In this document: in pieces, positions 1 to 8,627 of the stretch | How positions within the stretch are numbered: position 1 is the stretch's first letter | Layout of the letters: each line of letters begins with the position of its first letter | Source: RUG563 sp045590215 | Lineage (GTDB): Bacteria > Bacillota > Clostridia > Christensenellales > Aristaeellaceae | Direction: 5' to 3' | DNA: 64,000 bases | Assembly: GCA_045590215.1 (NCBI GenBank) | Contig: JAZNQO010000028.1 | Location: forward strand, 25,625 to 89,624 | Made by a program: the position numbers and the translations under genes | The notes under the pieces: model-generated | What the model was told of the DNA's origin: nothing | Databases searched by the model: none | Seen by the model: only the letters and a program-made list of their open reading frames with translations

Positions 1-1267
1 CAGTGGCCGCCAATGCGGAAACGCCGCTGATGGCTAAAACATCATATTTCGTGAACCGGAAGAGGAGGGAAAGCAGCGGCACCATACATGCGCAAATCAG
101 CGACGCAAAAAGGCCGCCCTGCCCCATATTACCCACGATCCAATAGGCCATGAAGGGCACAAGGAAAATCCAAAGCTGCGGATGCTTTCTTTCTTTTTTG
201 TCCGGCGCAGGCTGGGTTTGGGCTTCCCCTCCGCTGCCGAAAAAATCGCCCCAGCGAATCATCAGGGAAAAATCGCCCGTCACCCGGTACATCTGCTTGG
301 CCAGTGCCGCATCACCCCGGAGTTCACCCTTTGCAATTTGCAGCCACACGTCAAAGGGCGTGTCAATCCGGGTGGTGGGAACAAGGCTTCCGTCCGTTAC
401 CACCTGACTGCCCTCCTTCCGCAAAGCAATCTGATAGGTTTTCTGCAAATCCGTGTAGCAGATTTCCAGCACCCGGTCTTTTCCGTCCCAGCTGTTTTTA
501 TTGTAAAGGGCGGCCATCTGCCGGGTGAAGGACAGGCTATCGTCTTCCTTTTCGCCGCTTTCCTTATCCACGCCCCAGCTGGCATCCGCCATCTGCTCAA
601 ATGTTTCTTTGGGGAAAAGCAGGGGGTCCAAGGCCTCTTTTGTCTTTTCGGAGATGCCGCCTTTTGCCCATTCTGCACCAGCTTTCTTTACCCATTCCAG
701 ATACGCCCCGGTGCGCTCCCGCAGCTCCTTCACCCGGAAAAGCTCGCCCTGACCGCAGAAAACGGTGGTGTAATTGTCCTTGCCGCAGATGTGGTCAAAC
801 ATCCGGCAGACGCTGTCGTAATTGCCTTTTGCGGAATAAAAGCCGCAGGTGGAAACAAGCACATATTTCTTTTTGCTCAGATCGTAGCGCATAACATGGC
901 CTCCGCTGCCGACGCCGTCGTTTCTGTCGGCCATAAAGGGCATCACCAGCGGCAGCTGACGATCAATAAAATCCTTCAAAAGCCCCGGCACATTGAAATA
1001 ATATAAGGGGAAGGAATAAACAATCACATCCGCAAGCACCATCTTTTCCAGAAGCGGTGCCATATCATCCCGAAGGACGCACTGCCCCGGCGTTTTGTTC
1101 CAGCAGGAAAAGCAGCCCTTGCAACCGGAAAGCTGCAGAGAAGCCAGGTCAATCTGCTCCGTTTCCGCCTTTTCTGCGCTGCCAAGGCCTTCCGCAAAGG
1201 CTTTTGCAAGCTGCAAGGAATTGCTGGCCTTTCCCTTGGGGCTACCGTTAATCAGCAGAATACGCAT
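1..1267 (-). CDS. NADPH-dependent FMN reductase-like flavoprotein with SCP2-like and membrane parts, 3' end beyond window
   Basis: About 422 codons are visible; the gene runs off the left edge, so its C-terminus is missing. Residues 1-190 form a flavodoxin-like FMN reductase domain (N-terminal INGSPKGKASNS flavin loop, then CKGCFSCW, which resembles iron-sulfur flavoproteins, and SFPLYYFNVPG). Residues about 270-355 resemble an SCP2 sterol-carrier fold. After a charged linker come at least two hydrophobic membrane segments. The family reduces small electron acceptors with NAD(P)H; the substrate here is unknown. The ATG at 1265-1267 follows a GGAGG site and lies inside the last codons of the PadR-type gene (20-bp overlap), so the two are almost certainly co-transcribed and the flavoprotein is the likely regulated output. 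SCP2 and membrane assignments are inference from pattern. Confidence 0.8.
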   Translation of the reverse strand, partial: MRILLINGSPKGKASNSLQLAKAFAEGLGSAEKAETEQIDLASLQLSGCKGCFSCWNKTPGQCVLRDDMAPLLEKMVLADVIVYSFPLYYFNVPGLLKDFIDRQLPLVMPFMADRNDGVGSGGHVMRYDLSKKKYVLVSTCGFYSAKGNYDSVCRMFDHICGKDNYTTVFCGQGELFRVKELRERTGAYLEWVKKAGAEWAKGGISEKTKEALDPLLFPKETFEQMADASWGVDKESGEKEDDSLSFTRQMAALYNKNSWDGKDRVLEICYTDLQKTYQIALRKEGSQVVTDGSLVPTTRIDTPFDVWLQIAKGELRGDAALAKQMYRVTGDFSLMIRWGDFFGSGGEAQTQPAPDKKERKHPQLWIFLVPFMAYWIVGNMGQGGLFASLICACMVPLLSLLFRFTKYDVLAISGVSALAAT

Positions 1268-1808
1268 GAATGATTTCCTCCAGTTCCTGTTCACATTTTT
1301 TCGCCCAGTCGTTCATCATTTGGATGTACATGGTGCCAAATTCCACCGTCATTTTCCAATAGAGAGCCTTCAAGGGGTCATCCATTTCTCCCTGATAAAA
1401 GGCAATATTTTCAGAAGGCTTGGCCGCCGCAGCGAAAAACGCTTCACATTCTTTTCGGATGCGCCGGAAAAAGGCGATGTTCTCGCCGGGCAGCAATTCC
1501 CCCCGGAAAAAGGTGCGCATCAGCAGGGGGCTATTGCTGTCCAGCCCCGTTTCCTCTTCCTGTAGCCAACGCTTCAGTTCCCTTTTTCCCTCCTCTGTGA
1601 TGGAAAAAACATTCTTGTCCGGCTTGCCCTGCTGGGTGACGCTGCGGCTGTCCACAAAGCCTTTCTTTTTCAGGGTCTGCAATTCCCGGTAAATCTGGCT
1701 GGTTTGGGCAGACCAGAAAAAGTTCAGCGAATCCCGGAACACTTCCATCAGCTCATAGCCCGTCTTTTCCCCATAATTGAGCAGCCCCAGAATACCGTGC
1801 TTCAGCAT
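1248..1808 (-). CDS. PadR family transcriptional regulator
   Basis: 186-residue protein. Residues 1-85 are a PadR winged helix (MLKHGILGLLNYGEKTGYEL, then QIYRELQTLKKKGFV, then a wing with KNVFSITEEGKREL), and 95-180 are a helical C-terminal part as in Vir-type PadR proteins that dimerise and sense ligands. The start at 1808 is chosen because AGGAGG-like sequence precedes it and because the -10 box of an excellent promoter lies only 37 bp further upstream, which rules out longer in-frame starts. It is the first gene of a two-gene operon with the flavoprotein. Near-perfect dyads sit on and after the promoter, so autorepression relieved by a small molecule is likely, as is known for phenolic-acid or drug-responsive PadR members. 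The ligand is not apparent. Confidence 0.9.
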   Translation of the reverse strand: MLKHGILGLLNYGEKTGYELMEVFRDSLNFFWSAQTSQIYRELQTLKKKGFVDSRSVTQQGKPDKNVFSITEEGKRELKRWLQEEETGLDSNSPLLMRTFFRGELLPGENIAFFRRIRKECEAFFAAAAKPSENIAFYQGEMDDPLKALYWKMTVEFGTMYIQMMNDWAKKCEQELEEIIHAYSAD

Positions 1809-1827
1809 TGTTCTTTCCTCCGTTTTA

Positions 1828-1873
1828 TTCCACATGTTGAATATATTATAGTTCCACTTGTGGAATATGTCAA
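1828..1873 (-). promoter_or_regulatory. Promoter with two operator-like dyads for the padR-flavoprotein operon
   Basis: On the minus strand there is a perfect -35 TTGACA (1873-1868), a 17-bp spacer and a perfect -10 TATAAT (1850-1845). The spacer holds the dyad TTCCAC-N2-GTGGAA (1852-1865). A second copy with one mismatch, TTCCAC-N2-GTTGAA, lies at 1828-1841, centred 24 bp away. Two repeats on one DNA face around the promoter are typical for repressor autoregulation. That PadR binds them is inference. Confidence 0.8.
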
Positions 1874-1948
1874 GCCCGTTTGAATATTTTTTCGGACAAC
1901 AAAAAACGGATGGCATTTTACCATCCGTTCAGATTTTCAATCGCTATG

Positions 1949-2923
1949 TTATTGTTTTGCACCGCATTCGGAGCAGAATTTAGCCGTTCTTGCAATCTTC
2001 GTGCCGCATTCGGAGCAGAACTTGGTTTCCCCGGCCACGGCTGCCGCTGTTGCCACAGGAGCTGCCGTCTGCTGGCCGGCCATCTGCATGGCCTGCGCCA
2101 TCATCATGCCTGCGCCCATCCCGGCACCCATGCCGGCGGTACCAGCCTGATTGTTGGCCGCATCCCGCATCGCTTCCGCCGCCTGAAACTGGGTGTATTT
2201 GTTCAGATCGCCCACAACGCCCATGGAGGTGCGCCTGTCCATAGCTTCTTCCACTTCCTGGGGCAGGGAGATATTTTCAATCACAAAGCTTTCCAGCTTC
2301 AGACCCAGATTTTCAATCCGGGGAGCCAGTGCCTGCAGGGCATACTGGGAAAGCTCGTCATAATTGGCGGCCAGATCCAAAGCCGGAATCTTGCTCTGGG
2401 CAATGGCATCGGACAGGCCGGAAACCAGCGTGCGCTTCACTTGGCCGGTGACGCCGTCCACGGTCATATAAGCACTGGTGCCGAACACTTCCTTCAGGAA
2501 GGCCACGGGATCATTCACCCGGAAGGAGTAAATGCCGTGAGCACGCAGGCGCACCATGCCAAATTCCGCATCCCGCATCATCACGGGGTTGGACGTGCCC
2601 CACTTCTGATCCAGAAACTGCTTGGTGTTGATGAAATACACTTCCGCCTTGAAGGGGGAGTTGAAGCCGAATTTCCAGCTCTGCAATGCCGTCATAATGG
2701 GCATGTTCTGGGTGGAAAGCTCATACCGGCCGGGGGCAAACACATCGGCAATCTGCCCTTCGTTTACCATCACAGCCACTTGGCTTTCGCGCACCGTCAG
2801 CTGTGCGCCCATCATGATTTCCTTGCCGCCCCGGTCATAGCGATGCACCATGGTATCGGCGGAGTTATCTTTCCATTCGATGACGTCAATCAATTGACCC
2901 TTGAACAAATCAAAAATACCCAC
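1949..2923 (-). CDS. SPFH domain protein with C-terminal zinc ribbon
   Basis: 324 residues. Residues about 20-235 match the bacterial SPFH/virion-core-like family (YdjI type): GQIADVFAPGRYEL, a beta-rich core and the ending VIENISLPQEVEEAMDRR before a helix. A Met/Gly/Ala-rich low-complexity stretch (about 250-295) links to a zinc ribbon with two CSECG knuckles (C303, C306, C317, C320). SPFH proteins scaffold membrane microdomains or stress complexes; relatives in Bacilli sit in cell-envelope stress loci. The start is GTG at 2921-2923 with AGGAGG upstream; an overlapping ATG at 2928-2930 is in another frame. The degenerate receiver gene ends 20 bp upstream, so the two probably form one transcript. 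Confidence 0.85.
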   Translation of the reverse strand: MGIFDLFKGQLIDVIEWKDNSADTMVHRYDRGGKEIMMGAQLTVRESQVAVMVNEGQIADVFAPGRYELSTQNMPIMTALQSWKFGFNSPFKAEVYFINTKQFLDQKWGTSNPVMMRDAEFGMVRLRAHGIYSFRVNDPVAFLKEVFGTSAYMTVDGVTGQVKRTLVSGLSDAIAQSKIPALDLAANYDELSQYALQALAPRIENLGLKLESFVIENISLPQEVEEAMDRRTSMGVVGDLNKYTQFQAAEAMRDAANNQAGTAGMGAGMGAGMMMAQAMQMAGQQTAAPVATAAAVAGETKFCSECGTKIARTAKFCSECGAKQ

Positions 2924-2942
2924 TTTTCATCCTCCTCTATCA

Positions 2943-3749
2943 TCACTGTTTATTGTTTTCAATGAAGTTTTTCAGCCCGTCCAGCCATGCGGATTCAGCC
3001 ACTTCCATATCCAGATCCAGATATTCCTTGATGCGGCCAATGGCATCCTGCACATGCTCGTCCGCCCGTGCGGCAAAGGATTCCGCTTCTTCGGGGGCTT
3101 CGTTCATCATGGGGATGCAAACCAGCCGGATATGCCGTGGGGTGAGCACCGCCACAGCATAGTAAATGCCGTCCACATAGCGGCCAAAGAAATTATTGCG
3201 CAGGGCACGCTCCAGCCGCCGCTGGGCATGATAATGATGATCGGAAAACACATCGCCCTGGGGCATATCAATTTCATACAGCACGCAAGTGCCCTTGGCA
3301 TTGATGCGAAGACGGGTCAATTTCAGCAAGCTTTCCAGCCTTTCCCAATCCCCGTATTCGCCGGAGAGCATATCGTGGATCAGCTCATCCCGCTGAATGG
3401 TGAGCATGGTTTCTTCGTCGTACACTTCATCGGAAAAATCCTGATGCAGCTTATCCAGCAATTGCCTTGTATCCTTCAGCACATTCATCTGCTTGTCCAG
3501 TTCGCTGTATACTTCAAAAATCGGCAGGCTGGGGCGGCCATAATTCAAAAAGCGCACAAGGGACGTAGCCTTGGCTTTGGGCAAATGCAGCCCCACCGCA
3601 TCCACAGCACTGGAGTTCATCAGCTCAATGGCACTTTCCGCATTATCCACCATCTTTGGCGTGCGGCAATTCAGCTTTGCCCAGTCAATCTGTGTTTCAA
3701 ACATCTGCCGGATATCTTCCCGATCCGTTACGATCAGCAGTTTGTACAT
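2943..3749 (-). CDS. Response regulator receiver-like protein with degenerate phosphoacceptor
   Basis: 268 residues, ATG chosen for the GGAGGAATTGC leader. Residues 1-90 have a receiver-like layout (LLIVTDREDIRQMF, then a D50-AVGLH-LP strand end), as in AraC/YesN-type regulators. At the position where a phosphorylatable Asp is expected there is H55, so phosphotransfer is unlikely. Residues 115-268 lack a recognisable DNA-binding motif but resemble the central sensor-like region seen in YesN-type proteins; the usual AraC helix-turn-helix tail is absent. It sits directly upstream of the SPFH gene on the same strand. Function is unknown; a pseudo-receiver or protein-interaction role is inference. 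Confidence 0.6.
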   Translation of the reverse strand: MYKLLIVTDREDIRQMFETQIDWAKLNCRTPKMVDNAESAIELMNSSAVDAVGLHLPKAKATSLVRFLNYGRPSLPIFEVYSELDKQMNVLKDTRQLLDKLHQDFSDEVYDEETMLTIQRDELIHDMLSGEYGDWERLESLLKLTRLRINAKGTCVLYEIDMPQGDVFSDHHYHAQRRLERALRNNFFGRYVDGIYYAVAVLTPRHIRLVCIPMMNEAPEEAESFAARADEHVQDAIGRIKEYLDLDMEVAESAWLDGLKNFIENNKQ

Positions 3750-3914
3750 GCAATTCCTCCATTTTTGCACAGGGTTCTCCCGAAGGATGAGGATGGGGCT
3801 CTGCTATTTATTGCTTTCTGTCACAAGCCCAAAGAATCATCAGCCAATTTGATAAAAAATCGGCTGATAACAATTATATCATAAATAAGAAGCGGATGCA
3901 ATCATTTTTCCCTG

Positions 3915-4568
3915 TCAGCGGTTTTTCAGGAAAGAATAGATCAGGTTTTTCAGGATTTCGTGGCCGGCATCGTTGGGATGGAGCCCATCGGGAATATACA
4001 TTTCCTGAATGGCAGGCACACGGGGCTGCAGGCCGCTTTCCCTGTACAAATCTAGAATGGGCAGGGAATAAAACTCCGCCACCTGCCGAATGGCGTTCAC
4101 ATAATCCAAAAGAACGCCTGCCCGCTTGCGGCCGTTTTCGTCGTAGATTTCATCTTCCGTCAGCCGGTGCAAGGGGGTCATGACGGCAATCAGGGCATTA
4201 GGGAAGCGGGTGATGAGGGAGGCATAGAGGGTGTGCAGGGCACCATAGAAGGTATCCGGCGTGCGGTCGTTCATATTGCCCATGGGCGCATCACCGTGAC
4301 CAAAGTCATTGGTGCCGCCAAAGACCATAATCACGTCCGCATCGCTGTCCAGCTCCGGCACACGGGAGCAGAAGTCCAGGTCAAACCGGGGCTCGTCAGA
4401 GGGAACACGCTGCCTTGCAATCCGGGTGCCGCTGATGCCGTGGTTCACCGTCAGGATGCCGTACTCGGATGCCAATAAATCCGCAAAGCAATAGCCGGGG
4501 CCGGATGTGCCGCAGCCTTCTGTGATGCTGTCGCCAAGAAAATCAATCTTCTGTCCAAGCATTTCCAT
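3915..4568 (-). CDS. SGNH/GDSL hydrolase family protein
   Basis: 217 residues with the SGNH esterase blocks: FLGDSITEG with nucleophile S14, a Gly in the NHGISGTR region, FGGTNDFGHGD supplying the block III Asn, and the catalytic pair in IPDGLHPND (D194, H197). No signal peptide, so it is a cytoplasmic lipase/esterase or deacetylase; the substrate is unknown. The ATG at 4568 lies 11 bases after AGGAGG and just past the mutY stop codon; a GTG at 4598 would give ten more residues but has no comparable ribosome site. Likely translated from the mutY transcript. Confidence 0.85.
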   Translation of the reverse strand: MEMLGQKIDFLGDSITEGCGTSGPGYCFADLLASEYGILTVNHGISGTRIARQRVPSDEPRFDLDFCSRVPELDSDADVIMVFGGTNDFGHGDAPMGNMNDRTPDTFYGALHTLYASLITRFPNALIAVMTPLHRLTEDEIYDENGRKRAGVLLDYVNAIRQVAEFYSLPILDLYRESGLQPRVPAIQEMYIPDGLHPNDAGHEILKNLIYSFLKNR

Positions 4569-4572
4569 AAAT

Positions 4573-6102
4573 TCATTGTCCTCCTTCTTCTTTCTCACCC
4601 GGACGGATGAGGCTGGTTTCCCAAAGATCGTAGGTTTTATTCAACAAACGATGCTCTTTCACCTGCACAAACCCGGCATTTTTATACATCTTCACTGCAT
4701 GGGGAGCCTGATCCAAAGCGGTCACAAACATCTCTTTCTCTCTGTTCAGCTTTTCTATTGCGAAAACCGTCGCCTTGGTACCGATGCCCTGCCTTTGATA
4801 AGCCGGATGAATGTACAGGGTGTAAAGCTCATTTTCCGCAGCGTCCAATACCAACACCCCCACGGCCTTTCCTTCCGTGCAGACGGCATACACCATCTTC
4901 CCCGTGCTGATATGGCTGCGCAGCAGCATCTCCATAAAAAGGGGTGTGTGCTCTTCCAAAAATGCCTTGGAAGCGTGCGCCCGATGCGCATCCTGCCAGC
5001 TCGCCTGATAGGCCTTGGCTGCTTCCGTTATTTTTTCCGGGCATTCGTTCAGGGAAACAAACGCAATCTCTTTCGTCAGTATTCTTTCCGCCAATTGCCG
5101 GGCAGCTTTTACCGCTGTAGGGATGGGCAAATCCTGCATCCCGGCAAGGGAAAACCATTGCCCCGGTCCTTTTTGCTTCACCTCGCAGTGCCATAACTGC
5201 ATCTGCCAGATGCGATGGGTGAACACATGGCGAGCCTGCCCATGCTTTGTGAGCTTCACGGGCATTAAACCCATTTTTTTCAAGCCTTCTTTTACCTGCT
5301 CTTCCCCTTCCGCATCTTCCAGGAGGGGATACACCCATAAATTTTTCAGCAGTGCTTCCTTCCTTTGCAAAAGCAAAGCTTCCCCTTTGCAGGTTACAAC
5401 CACCGCCGCCAGTTCCATTTCCACCGGCGGCTTTTGCACCGCCTTCACCGGCAAGTATTCCGCATCCCCTTCTTTTCTGGCATCGCAAAGCCCGAAAAGC
5501 GGGCATTTATCACATTCCGGCGTGCCGGGGCAGCAATGGGACGCCCCCAGATCCATCAACGCCTGATTGAAATCGCCGCAGCGTCTGTCCGGCATATCTT
5601 TCTTGGCTAACGAAAGCAGCTTCCGCTTCACCGAAGGAATGCCCACATCTTCCCTGACCCCATGCACACGGGAAAGCACCCTTGTGAGGTTGCCGTCCAT
5701 GGCAGGGCAGGGCAAATCAAAGGCAATGGAGGCAATGGCAGCGGCGGTGTATTCCCCTACCCCCGGCAGGGAAAGCATCTTATCGTAATCCGCCGGAAAG
5801 ATACCGCCCCATTCCTCTGCCACTTTCCCAGCCGCTTTATGCAAGTTCCGGGCACGGGAATAATACCCCAGCCCTTCCCACAGTTTCAATACGTCCTGCT
5901 GCGGTGCCTTGGCCAAATCAAACACCGTGGGAAACCGCTCCATAAACCGCAGAAAATACGCCCCTGCCGTTTCTGTCCTCGTTTGCTGCAGCATAATCTC
6001 GCTCACCCAGATGCGATAGGGGTCTTTTGTGCCCCGGAAGGGCAGGGTGCGGCCATAACGGTCATACCATGTAAGCAGCCGTTCCGATAACGCCTTTTCC
6101 AT
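4573..6102 (-). CDS. mutY: A/G-specific adenine glycosylase MutY fused to a GNAT acetyltransferase domain
   Basis: 509 residues, about 150 more than a usual MutY. Residues 1-225 are the HhH-GPD glycosylase with catalytic E35 in SEIMLQQT, the LPGVGEYTA hairpin, catalytic D136 in AMDGNLTRV and the [4Fe-4S] ligands C190-x6-C197-x2-C200-x5-C206. Residues 230-345 match the Nudix-like C-terminal domain that reads 8-oxoG opposite A. Residues about 350-500 are a complete GNAT fold (YTLYIHPAYQRQGIGTKA acetyl-CoA loop, then a KMYKNAGF motif). MutY removes adenine mispaired with 8-oxoguanine. The GNAT part has no known link to repair, and no stop or frameshift separates the two. The ATG follows GGAGGGAGGCGC. 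Confidence 0.92.
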   Translation of the reverse strand: MEKALSERLLTWYDRYGRTLPFRGTKDPYRIWVSEIMLQQTRTETAGAYFLRFMERFPTVFDLAKAPQQDVLKLWEGLGYYSRARNLHKAAGKVAEEWGGIFPADYDKMLSLPGVGEYTAAAIASIAFDLPCPAMDGNLTRVLSRVHGVREDVGIPSVKRKLLSLAKKDMPDRRCGDFNQALMDLGASHCCPGTPECDKCPLFGLCDARKEGDAEYLPVKAVQKPPVEMELAAVVVTCKGEALLLQRKEALLKNLWVYPLLEDAEGEEQVKEGLKKMGLMPVKLTKHGQARHVFTHRIWQMQLWHCEVKQKGPGQWFSLAGMQDLPIPTAVKAARQLAERILTKEIAFVSLNECPEKITEAAKAYQASWQDAHRAHASKAFLEEHTPLFMEMLLRSHISTGKMVYAVCTEGKAVGVLVLDAAENELYTLYIHPAYQRQGIGTKATVFAIEKLNREKEMFVTALDQAPHAVKMYKNAGFVQVKEHRLLNKTYDLWETSLIRPGEKEEGGQ

Positions 6103-6377
6103 GCGCCTCCCTCCTTTTACTTGATTATATCACACTTTCTTCCCTGCCGGAAAGAGCAAATTTTCCCTGCACTAATGTATGGTGATGTACAACGCATCTT
6201 GTGGAAATTAAGGCAAAAGTATGTTATTGATAAATTTTTTTCTAAATTCGTCCCGATTTTGCAAAATTAACTGTTGTGAAAATCCGCAGAATGTAATATA
6301 CTATGCAAGGAAGGGTTTTAGCACTCTTTGCTTTTGAGTGCTAAAGCACCCATCCAATACCATCGAGGAGGATCACT
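6103..6377 (+). promoter_or_regulatory. groESL control region with SigA promoter and CIRCE operator
   Basis: A -35 TTGTGA (6274-6279), 17-bp spacer and -10 TATACT (6297-6302) precede a perfect CIRCE element: TTAGCACTC (6318-6326), nine bases, GAGTGCTAA (6336-6344). CIRCE is the binding site of the HrcA heat-shock repressor, so groESL here is HrcA-controlled; hrcA itself is outside the window. The remaining upstream bases are AT-rich with no gene seen. Confidence 0.95.
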
Positions 6378-6662
6378 ATGAACGTAAAGCCTTTGGGTGA
6401 CCGTGTGGTCATCAAGAATGTAGAAATGGAAGAAACCACCCGCTCCGGCATCGTGCTGCCCGGTGCTGCCAAGGAAAAGCCCCAGCTGGCGGAAGTGCTG
6501 GCCGTTGGCCCCGGCGGTTTGGTAGACGGCAAGGAAATTAAAATGTATGTGGAAGTCGGCCAGAAGGTTATCTATTCCAAGTACGCCGGCACGGAAGTGA
6601 AGATTGACGGTCAGGAACTGATTATCGTGAAAATGAGCGATATTCTGGCCGTGGTGGAATAA
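6378..6662 (+). CDS. groES: Co-chaperonin GroES
   Basis: 94 residues, full length. MNVKPLGDRVVIKNVEMEE at the N-terminus, the mobile loop ETTRSGIVLPGAAKEKPQ that binds GroEL, and the closing KMSDILAVVE are textbook. It caps the GroEL ring during ATP-driven folding in the cytoplasm. An AGGAGG site lies 7 bases before the ATG. First gene of the CIRCE-controlled operon, 29 bp ahead of groEL. Confidence 0.98.
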   Translation: MNVKPLGDRVVIKNVEMEETTRSGIVLPGAAKEKPQLAEVLAVGPGGLVDGKEIKMYVEVGQKVIYSKYAGTEVKIDGQELIIVKMSDILAVVE

Positions 6663-6691
6663 GCATTTCGCGATTTTAGGAGGAATTTATT

Positions 6692-8320
6692 ATGGCAAAG
6701 CAGCTGAAATACGGCGAGGAAGCCCGCCGTTCTCTGGAAGCCGGCATCAATGCGCTGGCCAACACCGTAAAGATCACCATGGGGCCCAAGGGCCGCAATG
6801 TGGTGCTGGATAAGAAATACGGTGCTCCCCTCATCACCAACGACGGCGTCACCATCGCCAAGGAAATCGAGCTGGAAGACCCCTTTGAAAACATGGGTGC
6901 CCAGCTGATCAAAGAAGTGGCCACCAAGACCAACGACGTGGCTGGCGACGGCACCACCACCGCCACCCTGCTGGCTCAGGCCATCGTCCGGGAAGGCCTG
7001 AAGAACCTGGCCGCCGGTGCTAACCCCATGGTGCTGAAAAAGGGCATCGAAGATGCCCCCGCTGCCGCCGTGGAAGGCTTGAAGGAAATTTCTTCCCCCA
7101 TCACCGGCAAGCAGGCCATCGCACAGGTTGCCTCCATTTCCGCCGGCGACGAAACCATCGGCCAGCTGATTTCCGATGCCATGGAAAAAGTGGGCAAAGA
7201 CGGCGTTATCACCGTGGAAGAATCCAAAACCATGAAGACCGAGCTCACCACCGTGGAAGGCATGCAGTTTGACCGTGGCTATGCCTCCGCCTATATGGTG
7301 ACCGATACCGATAAGATGGTGGCGGAACTGGATAACCCCATGATCCTCATCACCGATAAGAAAATTTCCAACATTCAGGAAATCCTGCCCGTGCTGGAGC
7401 AGGTTGTGCAGGCCGGCAAGAAGCTGCTCATCATCGCTGAAGATGTGGAAGGTGAAGCACTGGCTACGCTGGTTGTCAATAAGCTCCGGGGCACCTTCAC
7501 CTGCGTTGCCGTGAAGGCTCCCGGCTTTGGCGATCGCCGCAAGGAAATGCTCCGGGATATCGCCATCCTCACCGGCGGTCAGGTGATTAGTGAAGAACTG
7601 GGCCTTGACCTGAAGGAAACCACCTTCGACATGCTGGGGCAGGCTCATCAGGTGAAGGTGGATAAGGAAAACACCACCATCATCGACGGTGCCGGTTCTG
7701 CCGAAGAAATCGCTGCCCGTGTGCAGCAGATCAAGGTGCAGATTGCCGAAACCACTTCCGATTACGACCGTGAAAAGCTGCAGGAACGCTTGGCCAAGCT
7801 GGCCGGCGGCGTAGCCGTGATTCAGGTGGGTGCTGCAACCGAAATCGAAATGAAAGAACGCAAGATGCGCATTGAAGACGCTCTGGCCGCTACCCGTGCC
7901 GCTGTGGAAGAAGGCATCGTGCCCGGCGGCGGCGTGGCTCTGCTGAACGCTATCGCGAAAGTGCAGCCCCTCGTTGCCAAAACCCAGGGCGACGCCAAGA
8001 CCGGCGTGCAGATTATCCTCCGTGCCATGGAAGAGCCCATGCGCCAGATTGCCATCAATGCCGGCATCGACGGTGCCGTCATCATCGAAAACATCCGCCG
8101 CAGCCGCAAAGCGGGCTATGGCTATGACGCCCTCAAGGGTGAATATGTGGACATGATCCAGCGTGGTATCATCGACCCCACCAAGGTCACCCGTTCCGCC
8201 CTGCAGAACGCTGCCTCCGTGGCCGCTATGGTGCTCACCACCGAATCTCTGGTGACGGATATTCCCCAGCCTGAACCCGCTGCCCCCGCAGGCAACCCCG
8301 GCATGGGCGGCATGTATTAA
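6692..8320 (+). CDS. groEL: Chaperonin GroEL
   Basis: 542 residues, the usual length. Contains the MGPKGRNVVLDKKYGAPLI nucleotide loop, DGTTTAT (ATP hydrolysis Asp), the signature region AAVEEGIVPGGG and the flexible Gly/Met C-terminal tail ending GNPGMGGMY. It forms the double-ring folding chamber with GroES. The GAGGAATTTATT leader before the ATG is strong. Codon use is heavily biased to C-ending codons and reads as a highly expressed gene. No terminator directly follows; the next 500 bp hold repeats. Confidence 0.98.
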   Translation: MAKQLKYGEEARRSLEAGINALANTVKITMGPKGRNVVLDKKYGAPLITNDGVTIAKEIELEDPFENMGAQLIKEVATKTNDVAGDGTTTATLLAQAIVREGLKNLAAGANPMVLKKGIEDAPAAAVEGLKEISSPITGKQAIAQVASISAGDETIGQLISDAMEKVGKDGVITVEESKTMKTELTTVEGMQFDRGYASAYMVTDTDKMVAELDNPMILITDKKISNIQEILPVLEQVVQAGKKLLIIAEDVEGEALATLVVNKLRGTFTCVAVKAPGFGDRRKEMLRDIAILTGGQVISEELGLDLKETTFDMLGQAHQVKVDKENTTIIDGAGSAEEIAARVQQIKVQIAETTSDYDREKLQERLAKLAGGVAVIQVGAATEIEMKERKMRIEDALAATRAAVEEGIVPGGGVALLNAIAKVQPLVAKTQGDAKTGVQIILRAMEEPMRQIAINAGIDGAVIIENIRRSRKAGYGYDALKGEYVDMIQRGIIDPTKVTRSALQNAASVAAMVLTTESLVTDIPQPEPAAPAGNPGMGGMY

Positions 8321-8521
8321 GAAAGGCTGCGCTCTCGTTAAGTGATGGGATAGTCTTGTAAGAACGGAGCAGGAGCTTACGCAGCCTCTGTACCCCTCGG
8401 CAGGGGCATTGACCCTGCACCCATCCTGCGAAAATTCGCCCGTTATCCCGGCCATTCTTACCGCATAAAACTTAAAAAGCGGATATAAGTATAGCCGCGG
8501 GCGCAAAGAAAACACGAAAAA

Positions 8522-8627
8522 GGCGTTGGAAGAAACTTGTTTCCATCCACGCCTTTTTCTTTTTTCCCGGATGCTTTGCATCCGCCAGGCGGCATATCTG
8601 CCGCCGTACCCGTGCGGCTGTGCCGCA
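8522..8627 (+). repeat. Four-hairpin intergenic repeat, copy A
   Basis: Successive inverted repeats: GGCGTTGGA... with ...CATCCACGCC (8522-8553) followed by a T-rich tract like a terminator; CGGATGC-TTT-GCATCCG (8568-8584); GGCGGC-ATATCT-GCCGCC (8588-8605); TGCGGC-TGT-GCCGCA (8613-8627). The same order occurs near 18740-18842 and, inverted, near 20363-20485. Confidence 0.8.

Noticed and set aside
6611..8581. 656-codon minus-strand open frame opposite groEL
   Set aside because: Antisense shadow of the highly biased groEL gene; the encoded sequence is His/Gly-rich with no family.
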